Source of the DNA: Solirubrobacter sp963792915
Lineage (GTDB): Bacteria; Actinomycetota; Thermoleophilia; Solirubrobacterales; Solirubrobacteraceae
Direction: 5' to 3'
DNA length: 64,000 nt
Assembly (NCBI GenBank): GCA_963792915.1
Contig: CAWBYD010000006.1
Location: forward strand, 496,001 to 560,000
Part shown: positions 15,357-22,560 of the stretch, one piece after another
Layout of the letters: every line of letters starts with the position of its first letter
How positions within the stretch are numbered: position 1 is the stretch's first letter
Notes under the pieces: generated by a model
What the model was told of the DNA's origin: nothing
What the model saw: the letters and a program-made list of their open reading frames with translations, nothing else
Databases searched by the model: none
Position numbers and translations under genes: made by a program

Positions 15357-16283
15357 GTGCTCGTGCGCGTGGTCGTCGAGCCGCGCTGGCCGTTCCGGCT
15401 CGGCCCGCCCTCGCTGGACGGCCTCACGCGGCGCCGTGGCGACGGGTTCGTGCGCCTGCTGCATCCCGGCCAGACGCCCGCGGTGGTGGCCGTGGCCCAG
15501 CGCGGCGAGCGTGTGGTCTTCGCCGCCCGCGCGCCCTGCGAGGCCGCGGCGCACGCCGCGATCGCGCGGATGCGGTTCGCGTCCGGCGTCGATGACGACC
15601 TCGCGGGCTTCTACGCCCGCTTCCGGCGCGACCCGGTGATCGGCGCCGCCGTGCGCGCGCGGCCGTGGCTGCGCGTCCGCCGCACGCCCGATCCCTGGGT
15701 GACGCTCGCCTGGGCGGTGACCGAGCAGCTGATCGAGACGGGCCGCGCCGCGGTGATCCAGCGCCGTGTGGTCGCCGCGCTCGGCCCGCGCTGGGCAGGG
15801 CTGCGCGACGCGCCGTCGGCGTCGGTGGTCGCCGCGCAGGCGCCCGCGCTGCTCGAGTCGTTCGGGCTCGCCGCCAAGCGCGTCCTGGCGCTGCAGCGCG
15901 CGGCCCGCGAGGTCGCCGCCGGCCGCGTGGACCTGACGCCGCGCGGCGACGCCCGCGGCGGCGCGACGGGGGAAGCGGGCGCGGGCGTGGACGGCCTCTC
16001 GCGCCTGCTCGCGATCTCCGGGATCGGGCCGTGGACGGCGGAGATGCTGGCGCTCTACGGCCTCGGGCGGCTCGAGGTGATCCCGGCCGGCGACCTCGGC
16101 TACCTCAAGCTCGTCGGCCGCCTGATCACGGGCCGGCCGAAGGCGATCGCCGAGGAGGCCGACGTGCGCGCGTTCTTCGCCGGCTACGCGCCCTACGCCG
16201 GCCTCGCGGGCGAGTACCTGCGGCTCAGCCCCCAGCCAGGAATTCGTCCGTCAGCGGCGACGCGTCCAGCGGCGGCCGCTTGA
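15357..16283 (+). CDS. DNA-3-methyladenine glycosylase, AlkA-like (HhH-GPD)
   Basis: 308-aa base-excision repair glycosylase. The helix-hairpin-helix-GPD signature is clear: LLAISGIGPWTAEMLALYGL followed by the catalytic Asp region VIPAGDLGYLKLVG. The upstream helix block (DPWVTLAWAVTEQLIETGRA) is also typical. It removes alkylated bases from DNA. A low-complexity loop (RGDARGGATGEAGAG) precedes the HhH. GTG start at 15357, another GTG at 15363. The 3' end overlaps the convergent ABC-transporter gene by 59 bases, an unusually long antisense overlap. Confidence 0.85.
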   Translation: MLVRVVVEPRWPFRLGPPSLDGLTRRRGDGFVRLLHPGQTPAVVAVAQRGERVVFAARAPCEAAAHAAIARMRFASGVDDDLAGFYARFRRDPVIGAAVRARPWLRVRRTPDPWVTLAWAVTEQLIETGRAAVIQRRVVAALGPRWAGLRDAPSASVVAAQAPALLESFGLAAKRVLALQRAAREVAAGRVDLTPRGDARGGATGEAGAGVDGLSRLLAISGIGPWTAEMLALYGLGRLEVIPAGDLGYLKLVGRLITGRPKAIAEEADVRAFFAGYAPYAGLAGEYLRLSPQPGIRPSAATRPAAAA

Positions 16284-17226
16284 GCAGGCCCTGCGCGCGC
16301 ATCCAGAGCTCGTACCGCGCCCAATCGGCCGGCGCCATGTAGCCCCACGGCTTCGACGTGTCGGCGGGGAAGAACACCGGCAGCGTCGCCTTGACGGCCG
16401 CGAGCTCCTGCGCCGGGTCCAGGCCCTTGTTGGCCTTCACGAGCGCGTCGACGCCCGCCGCGGGCTGGGCGCGCAGCAGCCGGGTGCCGGCCGCGGTGGC
16501 CGACAGGAAGCGCCGCAGCCGCGAGGACCCGGCGACGTCGAGGTCCTGCGTCCGGGCGGCGACGATCAGCTCGTCGTACGTCGGCACGCCGAGGTCCTCC
16601 ATCCGCAGGATCACCGGCCGCTTGCCGCGCCGCTGCAGGTCGACGCCCTCGTAGTTCCAGAACGCGCCGAGCGTCGCGTCGACCTTCTTGGAGAGCATCG
16701 CCGACACGAGGTTGAAGTTGACGTTGGTCTCCTTGACCGACGACGGATCGACGTGCGCGGCCTTGAGGATCGTCTTCAGGTAGGCGCTCTGATAGGCCAG
16801 CCCCGCCGTCCCGACGCGCTTGCCGGCCAGGTCGCCCGGCCCGCGCACCCCGGCGCCCGGCAGCGCCATCAGCGACGTCAGCGGCTTCTGGACCAGCGCG
16901 GCGACGGAGACGAGGTTGGTCGCGCCCGCATCGCGCGCGAGCAGGAGCTCGGGCTCGTAGGAGATCGCCACGTCGGCGCGACCCGCGCGCAGCAGCTTCA
17001 GCGGCGACGCGGCATCCGGCGGCGGCTCGAGCTTCACGTCGAGCCCCGCCTTCGCGTACAGCCCCGCCTCCTGCGCCGCATAGATCCCGGCGTGGTCGGC
17101 GTTCGGGAAGTAGTCGAGCAGGACCGTGAAGGGCTCGAGCTTCGGCGGCGCGTCGCCGGTCGGCTCGACCTTCTCCCCGCAGCCGGCCGCGAGCATCAGC
17201 ACGGCCACCAGCCACCAGCGCCTCAT
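16225..17226 (-). CDS. thiY: ABC transporter substrate-binding lipoprotein, NMT1/THI5-like (thiamine precursor)
   Basis: 333-aa periplasmic-type binding protein. A lipoprotein signal is visible (WWLVAVLMLAAGC, lipobox Cys about residue 17). The NMT1/THI5 fold is recognised: TVLLDYFPNADHAGIYAAQE, AGLYAKAGLDVKLEPPPD and GRADVAISYEPELLLARD. Members bind thiamine or its pyrimidine precursors, such as formylaminopyrimidine. This gene is last in a three-gene operon under a TPP riboswitch, which supports that role. The ATG overlaps the permease stop by four bases. Confidence 0.85.
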   Translation of the reverse strand: MRRWWLVAVLMLAAGCGEKVEPTGDAPPKLEPFTVLLDYFPNADHAGIYAAQEAGLYAKAGLDVKLEPPPDAASPLKLLRAGRADVAISYEPELLLARDAGATNLVSVAALVQKPLTSLMALPGAGVRGPGDLAGKRVGTAGLAYQSAYLKTILKAAHVDPSSVKETNVNFNLVSAMLSKKVDATLGAFWNYEGVDLQRRGKRPVILRMEDLGVPTYDELIVAARTQDLDVAGSSRLRRFLSATAAGTRLLRAQPAAGVDALVKANKGLDPAQELAAVKATLPVFFPADTSKPWGYMAPADWARYELWMRAQGLLKRPPLDASPLTDEFLAGG

Positions 17227-17948
17227 CGCCACGTCACCACCCGCCGCTCGAGCGCCCCGAAGAGCGCGTACAACCCGACAGCCTCGACGATCAGCAGCAG
17301 CGTCGCCGCGAACACGCGCGCGGTCTCGAGCTGTCCGTTGGCGATCACGACCAGGTGGCCGAGCCCGGAGTCCGACCCGGCGAGCTCGGCGAACACCGCC
17401 CCGATCACCGACACCGCCGCGGCCACGCGCAGCCCGGTGAAGCCCGCGGGGAGTGCGGAGGGCAGCTCGAGCAGCCGCAGGCGCTGCCAGCGCGTGGCGT
17501 CCAGCGAGCGCAGCAGCTTGCCCGCCTCCGGGTCGCTCGCGCGCAGCCCGTCGGCCAGGTTGACGGTGATCGGGAAGAAGCACACGAGCGCGACGATCAG
17601 CACCTTGGGCGCGAGCCCGAAGCCCGCGATCAGCACCACCAGCGGCGCCAGCACCGGCATCGGCACCGCCTGCGAGCCGACCACGAGCGGCCGCAGCGCG
17701 CGCTCGACCGGCGCCCACAGGTGCATGGCGAGCGCGAGCGCCGACCCGAGCACGAACGCCGCCGCGAGCCCCGCCACGACCTCGTAGGTCGTCACCCACA
17801 GATCGGGCGCGAGCAGCGCGCGGTCGTTGAACAGCGACTCCACGATCTGGGTCGGCGCGGGCAGGAGCAGCGCGTCGACCCAGCCCGCGCGCACGATCAG
17901 CTCCCACACCGCGAGCAGCGCGAGCACCACCAGCGCGGGGGCGATCAT
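17223..17948 (-). CDS. thiX: ABC transporter permease for thiamine precursor
   Basis: 241-aa inner-membrane permease of the BPD type, with the coupling motif around GLRASDPEAGKLLRSLDATR and about five to six helices (MIAPALVVLALLAVWELIVR; VLAPLVVLIAGFGLAPKVLI; FAATLLLIVEAVGLYALFGA). Similar to the SsuC/TauC/ThiX permeases. Start and stop both overlap neighbouring genes as ATGA, so the three cistrons are coupled. The pathway assignment comes from the TPP riboswitch. Confidence 0.85.
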   Translation of the reverse strand: MIAPALVVLALLAVWELIVRAGWVDALLLPAPTQIVESLFNDRALLAPDLWVTTYEVVAGLAAAFVLGSALALAMHLWAPVERALRPLVVGSQAVPMPVLAPLVVLIAGFGLAPKVLIVALVCFFPITVNLADGLRASDPEAGKLLRSLDATRWQRLRLLELPSALPAGFTGLRVAAAVSVIGAVFAELAGSDSGLGHLVVIANGQLETARVFAATLLLIVEAVGLYALFGALERRVVTWR

Positions 17949-18697
17949 TCCGTCACCCCGAGGATCTCCAGCGCCCGTTCGCGCAGCGCGACGAGCGCCG
18001 GATCGGTGCGCCGGCGCGGCCGTCCGAGCTCGACGTCGAGCGTCGCCACCACGCGCCCCGGGCGCGGCGAGAGCAACACCAGGCGGTCCGCCAGCAGCAC
18101 CGCCTCCTCGACGTCGTGCGTGACCAGCAGCACCGTGCGCGGCTCGCGCGCCAGCGCCTCGCCGAGCCAACCCTGCGCCTGCGCGCGGGTCAGCGCGTCG
18201 AGCGCGCCGAACGGCTCGTCCAGGCACAGCAGCGGCCGCCCCGCGAGCAGCGTGCGCAGGAACGCGACGCGCTGGCGCATCCCGCCCGACAGCTGCGCGG
18301 GGCGCGTCTTCTCGAACCCCTCGAGCCCGAACGCCGCGAAGTGCGCGTGCGCCGCGCGCCGCGCCGCCGCCTTGGACTCGCCCGCCACGCGCCGCGCCAG
18401 AGCGGCGTTGTCGACCGCGCTCAGCCACGGCAGCAGCGCGTCGCGCTGGGGCATCAGCGCCGCGGGCGGCGCGCTCACGCGCCCGGAGTCGGCGGCCTGC
18501 AGTCCGCACACGATCTCGAGCAGCGTCGACTTCCCGCAGCCGCTCGGGCCCGCCACCGCGACGACCTCGCCCGCCGCCGCGCGCAGGTCCACGCCGGCCA
18601 GCGCCGCCACCGGCCCGAACGTCTTGCTGACGCCCTCGACCTCGACGCCCTGAACGTACGGAGGCCCCGTAACAGGAGCCTCGGCCTCGGTCTGCAT
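17945..18697 (-). CDS. thiZ: ABC transporter ATP-binding protein for thiamine precursor
   Basis: 250-aa ATPase: Walker A GPSGCGKSTLLEI, Q-loop region ALMPQRDALLPWL, signature LSGGMRQRVAFLRTL, Walker B PLLCLDEPFGALD and H-loop VLLVTHDVEEAVLLADR. First gene of the ThiXYZ-like operon. The ATG at 18697 is chosen, not the in-frame ATG at 18715. The latter lies inside the conserved GGTAATGCC segment of the TPP riboswitch, while 18697 follows a GGAGGGA motif that is both the end of the aptamer and the ribosome binding site. Confidence 0.9.
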   Translation of the reverse strand: MQTEAEAPVTGPPYVQGVEVEGVSKTFGPVAALAGVDLRAAAGEVVAVAGPSGCGKSTLLEIVCGLQAADSGRVSAPPAALMPQRDALLPWLSAVDNAALARRVAGESKAAARRAAHAHFAAFGLEGFEKTRPAQLSGGMRQRVAFLRTLLAGRPLLCLDEPFGALDALTRAQAQGWLGEALAREPRTVLLVTHDVEEAVLLADRLVLLSPRPGRVVATLDVELGRPRRRTDPALVALRERALEILGVTE

Positions 18698-18797
18698 CGC
18701 TCCCTCCGCGGGCATTACCCCACAGGTTCAGGCGGTCCGTCCCGGTCTCCTGGGGACGATCTCAGCCGCCATCCGGCAGCACCCGCGTTTTTACGCG
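18698..18797 (-). ncRNA. TPP riboswitch (thi box)
   Basis: Reading the minus strand, the hallmark segments appear in order: GCGGGTGCTGCC, CTGAGA (18766-18761), TGAACCTG (18730-18723), GGTAATGCC (18719-18711) and GCGGAGGGA (18709-18701), then ATG at 18697. These are the conserved parts of the thiamine pyrophosphate aptamer. The last helix contains the Shine-Dalgarno sequence of the first gene, so ligand binding probably blocks translation directly. A TAGGTT box at 18809-18804 may be the -10 of this transcript. Confidence 0.95.
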
Positions 18798-18828
18798 CGA
18801 ACCAACCTAGCACTCGCATCAGGCGCGG

Positions 18829-19185
18829 CTACCTACGCTCGACGCTGACGCGCACGCCGTGCAACCCGTCCATCTGCTCACGAGACAGCACGACGCGCAC
18901 GGACCGAGCCGTGGCAGCGCGAATGACGTACGTGTCGGTGAATAGCGATCTGCCCCCGCCATCGCGGACCTGGAGCCGGCCGAAACAGTCCGAACCGGGA
19001 GGGCACCGTAGTGACACTCGGACTACTCGTCCGCGGCGACGCGTCCGCAGCACGGTCGGGCGTACGCGTCTCACGATCCCGAACCACAAGAGCCCCAGCA
19101 CGAGTGCGAGGAGCACTCCGGGACGCAGAGGCTCCGGTAGATGGGCGTCCTCACGAACCAGCCACTGGAACGGAGCGACGAGCAT
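18829..19185 (-). CDS. Small membrane protein of unknown function
   Basis: 118 aa, ATG two bases after the stop of the interrupted gene upstream (TGACGATG), so it was the third gene of one operon. One membrane helix (about residues 23-39, GVLLALVLGLLWFGIVR) is followed by a basic stretch and a beta-rich domain (VVRVSLRCPPGSDCFGRLQV). Two Cys lie in that domain. Family unknown. The IS inserted upstream may have silenced it. Confidence 0.55.
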   Translation of the reverse strand: MLVAPFQWLVREDAHLPEPLRPGVLLALVLGLLWFGIVRRVRPTVLRTRRRGRVVRVSLRCPPGSDCFGRLQVRDGGGRSLFTDTYVIRAATARSVRVVLSREQMDGLHGVRVSVERR

Positions 19186-19187
19186 CG

Positions 19188-19505
19188 TCAGTCGTCCTTC
19201 CAGTCCTGATCCTCCGTCATCGTGACGGCGAAGCCGTCGGCCGGCGTGTCGCCCTTGGAGATCTCGGCCTTCCGTGGCGATCCAGTTCCCACCTGGTCGA
19301 CGTCGCTCGAGTTGCGCCTGACCGCTCCCACGACGGCCTCCATCATCGCCGTGTAGACCGGATCCTCCTTATCGAGGAAGTCCTTGCTGATCAGGTCTTG
19401 GAGAACGTCGAGGAATGCGTTGAGCGCTTGGTTGTCGGCGCGCTCGAGGCGCGTCACCGCCACGTCGATGTTGTGAGCGGTCGGGTTGGCGAACACCGCC
19501 TCGAA
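19188..19505 (-). pseudogene. 3' part of a SPFH-like gene split by an IS256-family element
   Basis: 106 codons that continue the gene starting at 21730. Residues read FEAVFANPTAHNIDVAVTRL and then a helical, acidic C-terminus ending MTEDQDWKDD. Removing the IS (19514-21016) and one copy of the 8-bp duplication restores one frame with the sequence HLANPATRAFEAVFANP across the join. The rebuilt protein is 343 aa. Confidence 0.8.
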
Positions 19506-19638
19506 CGCCCGGGGGTCATGTCGGTAGAAGTGGTGTAGCGGGACCGCGCAAAGTCCGGAGTCTGAGGCGACGCCGGCCACCGCGGGTCCTGAGACTCGTC
19601 GGTTGACCACCAAGTCGACTGACGAAAGGAACACCACG

Positions 19639-20874
19639 ATGGCCGACAGGCAGAGCATGACGACCCAGGAGCTCGTCCGCCGGACGCTGCTCGATGAGCA
19701 TGGCGACTTTCTCAAGGAGGCGGTGGCGATCGTCGCCGCGCAGTTGATGGAGGCTGAGATCACGGCGCAGATCGGTGCTGGGCATGGCGAGGTCTCCAGC
19801 GAGCGGGTCACGCACCGCAACGGGTACCGGCCGCGGGTGTGGGAGACGCGCGTCGGTGAGATCGAGCTGGCGATCCCGCGCAAGCGTTCCGGGGAGGCGT
19901 ACTTCCCAGGGTTCTTGGAGCCGCGGCGGCGCTGTGAGCAGGCGATCGTGGCGGTCGTGATGGAGGCTTACGTCAATGGCGTGAGCACCCGCAAGGTCGA
20001 TCGGCTGGTCGAGCAGCTCGGCGTTCACGGGATGAGCAAGGACCGCGTGTCGGCGCTGTGCCGGGCGTTGGATGAGCAGGTCGACGCGTTCCGCAACCGG
20101 CCGCTGGAGGGCGCGCACCCGTACCTGTGGCTTGACGCCAAGCTGGTCAAGGTCCGCGCTCGCGGGCACGTGTACCCGAAGGCGTTGGTGATCGCCTACG
20201 CGGTGCACGAGACCGGCCGCCGGGAGGTGATCGGCCTCGACATCGGCGAGACCGAGACCGAGGCGTTCTGGGTCGAGTTCTTGCGCTCGCTGCGCGAGCG
20301 CGGCCTGGCCGGGGTCAGCTTGTGCGTCTCTGACAGCCACGAGGGCCTCAAGAGCGCGATCGCGCGGGTGCTGGGCTGCCCGTGGCAGCGCTGTACGGTG
20401 CATTTCGTCAGGGACATGCTGCGCCACTGCCGGCCCGCCCAGCGCGGCATGGTCTCCGCGGCGCTGCGGGAGATCTTCAACGCCGACGGCCGCCAGCAGG
20501 CCGAGCTGCGTTGCGGCGAGGTGATCGAGCGCCTCGCCGGCCCGGCGCCGAAGGTCGCCGAGCTGCTGGAGGGCGCCGAGGAGGACCTGCTGGCCTTCTA
20601 CCAGTTCCCCGACACGCACTGGCCCAAGCTGCGCTCGACGAACCCGCTGGAGCGCGTCAACCGCGAGATCGGCCGCCGCAGCGACGTGGTCGGGATCTTC
20701 CCCAACGACCGCAGCGCGATCCGGCTCGCCGGCGCGCTGCTGATCGAGCAAAACGACGAGTGGCTGGTCAGCCGCCGCTACCTCTCTGAGGAATCGCTCG
20801 CGCTCGTGCTCCTCGACGACACCCGGCCCGACGCCGCGCCGGCAGAGGAGGTGCTCGAGCTGCAGGCCGCCTGA
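19639..20874 (+). CDS. IS256-family DDE transposase
   Basis: 411-aa transposase in one uninterrupted frame. Catalytic acidic residues can be placed in PYLWLDAKLVKV (D), VSLCVSDSHEGLKSAI (D) and STNPLERVNREIGRR (E). Family blocks such as TEAFWVEFLRSLRERGL and CTVHFVRDML are present. The ATG at 19639 follows AAAGGA at a good distance; a TTG at 19603 is less likely. No truncation or frameshift is seen. Confidence 0.95.
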   Translation: MADRQSMTTQELVRRTLLDEHGDFLKEAVAIVAAQLMEAEITAQIGAGHGEVSSERVTHRNGYRPRVWETRVGEIELAIPRKRSGEAYFPGFLEPRRRCEQAIVAVVMEAYVNGVSTRKVDRLVEQLGVHGMSKDRVSALCRALDEQVDAFRNRPLEGAHPYLWLDAKLVKVRARGHVYPKALVIAYAVHETGRREVIGLDIGETETEAFWVEFLRSLRERGLAGVSLCVSDSHEGLKSAIARVLGCPWQRCTVHFVRDMLRHCRPAQRGMVSAALREIFNADGRQQAELRCGEVIERLAGPAPKVAELLEGAEEDLLAFYQFPDTHWPKLRSTNPLERVNREIGRRSDVVGIFPNDRSAIRLAGALLIEQNDEWLVSRRYLSEESLALVLLDDTRPDAAPAEEVLELQAA

Positions 20875-20923
20875 ACCAGGCGGCCCGGGACCCGCGCCGC
20901 GCCCGCGCGAGCGCGCGCGACGA

Positions 20924-20952
20924 GCTGTTCATAACCTCCGGTTATGAACAGC
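20924..20952. terminator. Perfect inverted repeat inside the IS, downstream of the transposase gene
   Basis: Arms of 13 bases (GCTGTTCATAACC and its complement) around a three-base loop TCC. It sits 49 bases past the transposase stop, with no T-run, so it could be a terminator-like hairpin or limit read-through into transposition genes. Confidence 0.55.
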
Positions 20953-21016
20953 AACGACCACGACAACAACCACCATCAACCCGACGAGCCGTTACACCAC
21001 AACAAACGACTTGACT

Positions 21017-21730
21017 CGCCCGGGTGGCGGGGTTTGCAAGATGAACGCCCAGCCGCGCGCGGACCAGATCGCGCACATTCATGGCGTTACCTGTGCGAAT
21101 CATGTCGTTCGCGCCGTCCGCGCCGATCACCTCCGCGTCACGCGAGCGCGCGACCAACCCCGCCAGATGCTTCGCGGTCTCATCGTCGAACCGAACGGTT
21201 GCCGACATCACGTGTCCTGCCAGCCACCCGCCCGGGATGTCGATCGGCGTGTCCTCGATCGTCTGGACCGCCGACGCTGCCCGCTTGCGGGTTTCGCTGA
21301 GCGCCAGGATCGCGTCCTCCTCCTCGACACGCGTCATCTCGGCGGCCGCCCGTACAACGGTTCTGCGCAAGACCGGTTCCAGCACCTGTTTGACGCTGGT
21401 TATCCCGCGTCTCGCGGCCTCCGCCGGATTGGCAACCGAGCACATGACCGTGACGTCGGCAACGAAGCTCGCGCGTCCCGTGTGATCCGCGAACGCGACC
21501 GCGAACTCGAGTGTGTGATCGGAGACGTCGACGTTCACCCAGCCGCAGGCGCGCTTCCAGTACTTCTCGCCCGGGCTCAACTCCCTGAGGGGAACGCCGT
21601 CCTCGCCGATCAGCACGCGGGAGTACCCCATCCCGACGGCGGCCAGTTCGCGGCGCCGCGCGAACCGCCCCCGTCCGGGCTCGAGTTCTCCCTGTTCGGC
21701 AATCGGCGAAAAGTCGTCCATGACGGTCAC
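21017..21730 (-). pseudogene. 5' part of a SPFH/Band 7-like gene split by an IS256-family element
   Basis: The first 238 codons of the interrupted gene. The GTG at 21730 follows AAGGAGG closely; an ATG at 21721 is the alternative. The segment GYSRVLIGEDGVPLRELSPG, then VADVTVMCSVANPAEAARRG and LEPVLRRTVVRAAAEM, resembles the SPFH/Band 7 pattern, in which proteins form membrane-associated scaffolds; this is a weak-to-moderate match. The frame runs on into the IS and ends there. As it stands the product lacks its last 106 residues and is probably non-functional. Confidence 0.7.
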
Positions 21731-21739
21731 GGCGCCTCC

Positions 21740-22429
21740 TTATGAGCGAGAGTAGAACGTGGAGTGAACGAGCTTCGCCGTGTCCGGGAGTCGCCCGGAC
21801 ACGCGCATGTGGGCCTTCAATACGCGCTCGAGCTGCGACCCCGGCGCGGCGCGGCGACCGCGGGCCGCGGCCCCCTTGATCGCTCGGATGAGGTCGTTGA
21901 CGGTCTCGACGTCGATCCGGTTGTCGACGACGCGTCTAAGCAGCAGGTCGATCACGGCGCGAGCGCTCTGATAGCCGGGCGACGAGTCGAAGGCTCGGGC
22001 CAGCAGTCCCGCGAGGCCGAGCAACGTCGCGCGTTCGGCCGGGCCCAAGAGCGCGTCGAGTGACTCGGCCGCGTCATCGTCGCGGATTGTGAGACTGCTG
22101 AAGATGATCGGAAGCAGGCCGTAGACACGACGGCGCTCCTGACGCGCGGTTTCCAAGGTCTCCAGGAGCCCGACCACGGTCGAACGGATGAGGCTTGCGT
22201 CCCCGCCGGCGGCCATCAGCTCAGCGAGCGCGTGATCCGCGCGGGGGCGGAGGCTCGGCTTGTCCATGCCGATCAGCCACAGGTGCGACGGCGCCGCTGA
22301 CGCCGGGTCCCAGGCGCCCAGCAGCCCGCCGTAGGCGTCGACGGCGGCGGCCTGCAGACGGCTGTTGTCGGTCGTTCCCCAGGACCTGGCGAGCATCCGC
22401 GCGTGCGTCGGATCGGCGCCGAACGCCAC
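21740..22429 (-). CDS. Helical protein of unknown function, first gene of an accessory operon
   Basis: 229 aa, mostly helical, with repeat-like segments (ALAELMAAGGDASLIRSTVV, ALLGPAERATLLGLAGLLAR, VETVNDLIRAIKGAAARG) that suggest a HEAT-type or similar helical solenoid. No family recognised. GTG at 22429 is the best start; the frame is closed by TGA at about 22464. A promoter lies just upstream. Nine bases separate its stop from the next start, so it heads an operon of three with the SPFH-like gene and the small membrane protein. Confidence 0.6.
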   Translation of the reverse strand: MAFGADPTHARMLARSWGTTDNSRLQAAAVDAYGGLLGAWDPASAAPSHLWLIGMDKPSLRPRADHALAELMAAGGDASLIRSTVVGLLETLETARQERRRVYGLLPIIFSSLTIRDDDAAESLDALLGPAERATLLGLAGLLARAFDSSPGYQSARAVIDLLLRRVVDNRIDVETVNDLIRAIKGAAARGRRAAPGSQLERVLKAHMRVSGRLPDTAKLVHSTFYSRS

Positions 22430-22475
22430 CGGGATCCCGATCGCCAGCCCCGCACATTCCCGTCATCGCTGAGCG

Positions 22476-22503
22476 AAAGTAAATCGCCGTGTTCAAGACT
22501 CAA
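22476..22503 (-). promoter_or_regulatory. Promoter of the accessory operon
   Basis: Minus strand: TTGAGT (22503-22498), 16-base spacer, TACTTT (22481-22476). Transcription would start near 22469, about 40 bases before the GTG at 22429. It lies in the 130-base gap after the ECF sigma gene. Confidence 0.5.
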
Positions 22504-22560
22504 CAATCCGGTCGAGCGAGGTGTGCCGACCGGCGGAGCTCACTCCGGGTCCAAGCTGCG

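Larger units (their letters stand above)
19514..21016 (+). mobile_element. IS256-family (Mutator-type) insertion sequence, 1503 bp, complete
   Basis: The ends are imperfect inverted repeats: 21 of 28 positions match, starting GGTCATGTCGGTAGAAGTGG on the left and AGTCAAGTCGTTTGTTGTGG on the right read inward. Both sides are flanked by the direct repeat CGCCCGGG (19506-19513 and 21017-21024), an 8-bp target-site duplication as expected for IS256 elements. It carries one intact transposase gene. The identical duplications and intact reading frame suggest a recent insertion that may still be mobile. Confidence 0.92.

Noticed and set aside
18713..18715. ATG as start of the thiamine ABC ATPase
   Set aside because: It lies inside the conserved GGTAATGCC part of the TPP riboswitch; ATG 18697 has the ribosome binding site.
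19506..19883. A 231-aa protein read through the IS left end
   Set aside because: The first half of that frame is antisense to the transposase; only codons below 19506 belong to the original gene.
22430..22506. Frameshifted 5' part of the helical-repeat gene (frame reading LSLEHGDLLSLSDDGNVR)
   Set aside because: A promoter overlaps this stretch and the GTG at 22429 explains the gene; a missing base cannot be excluded.
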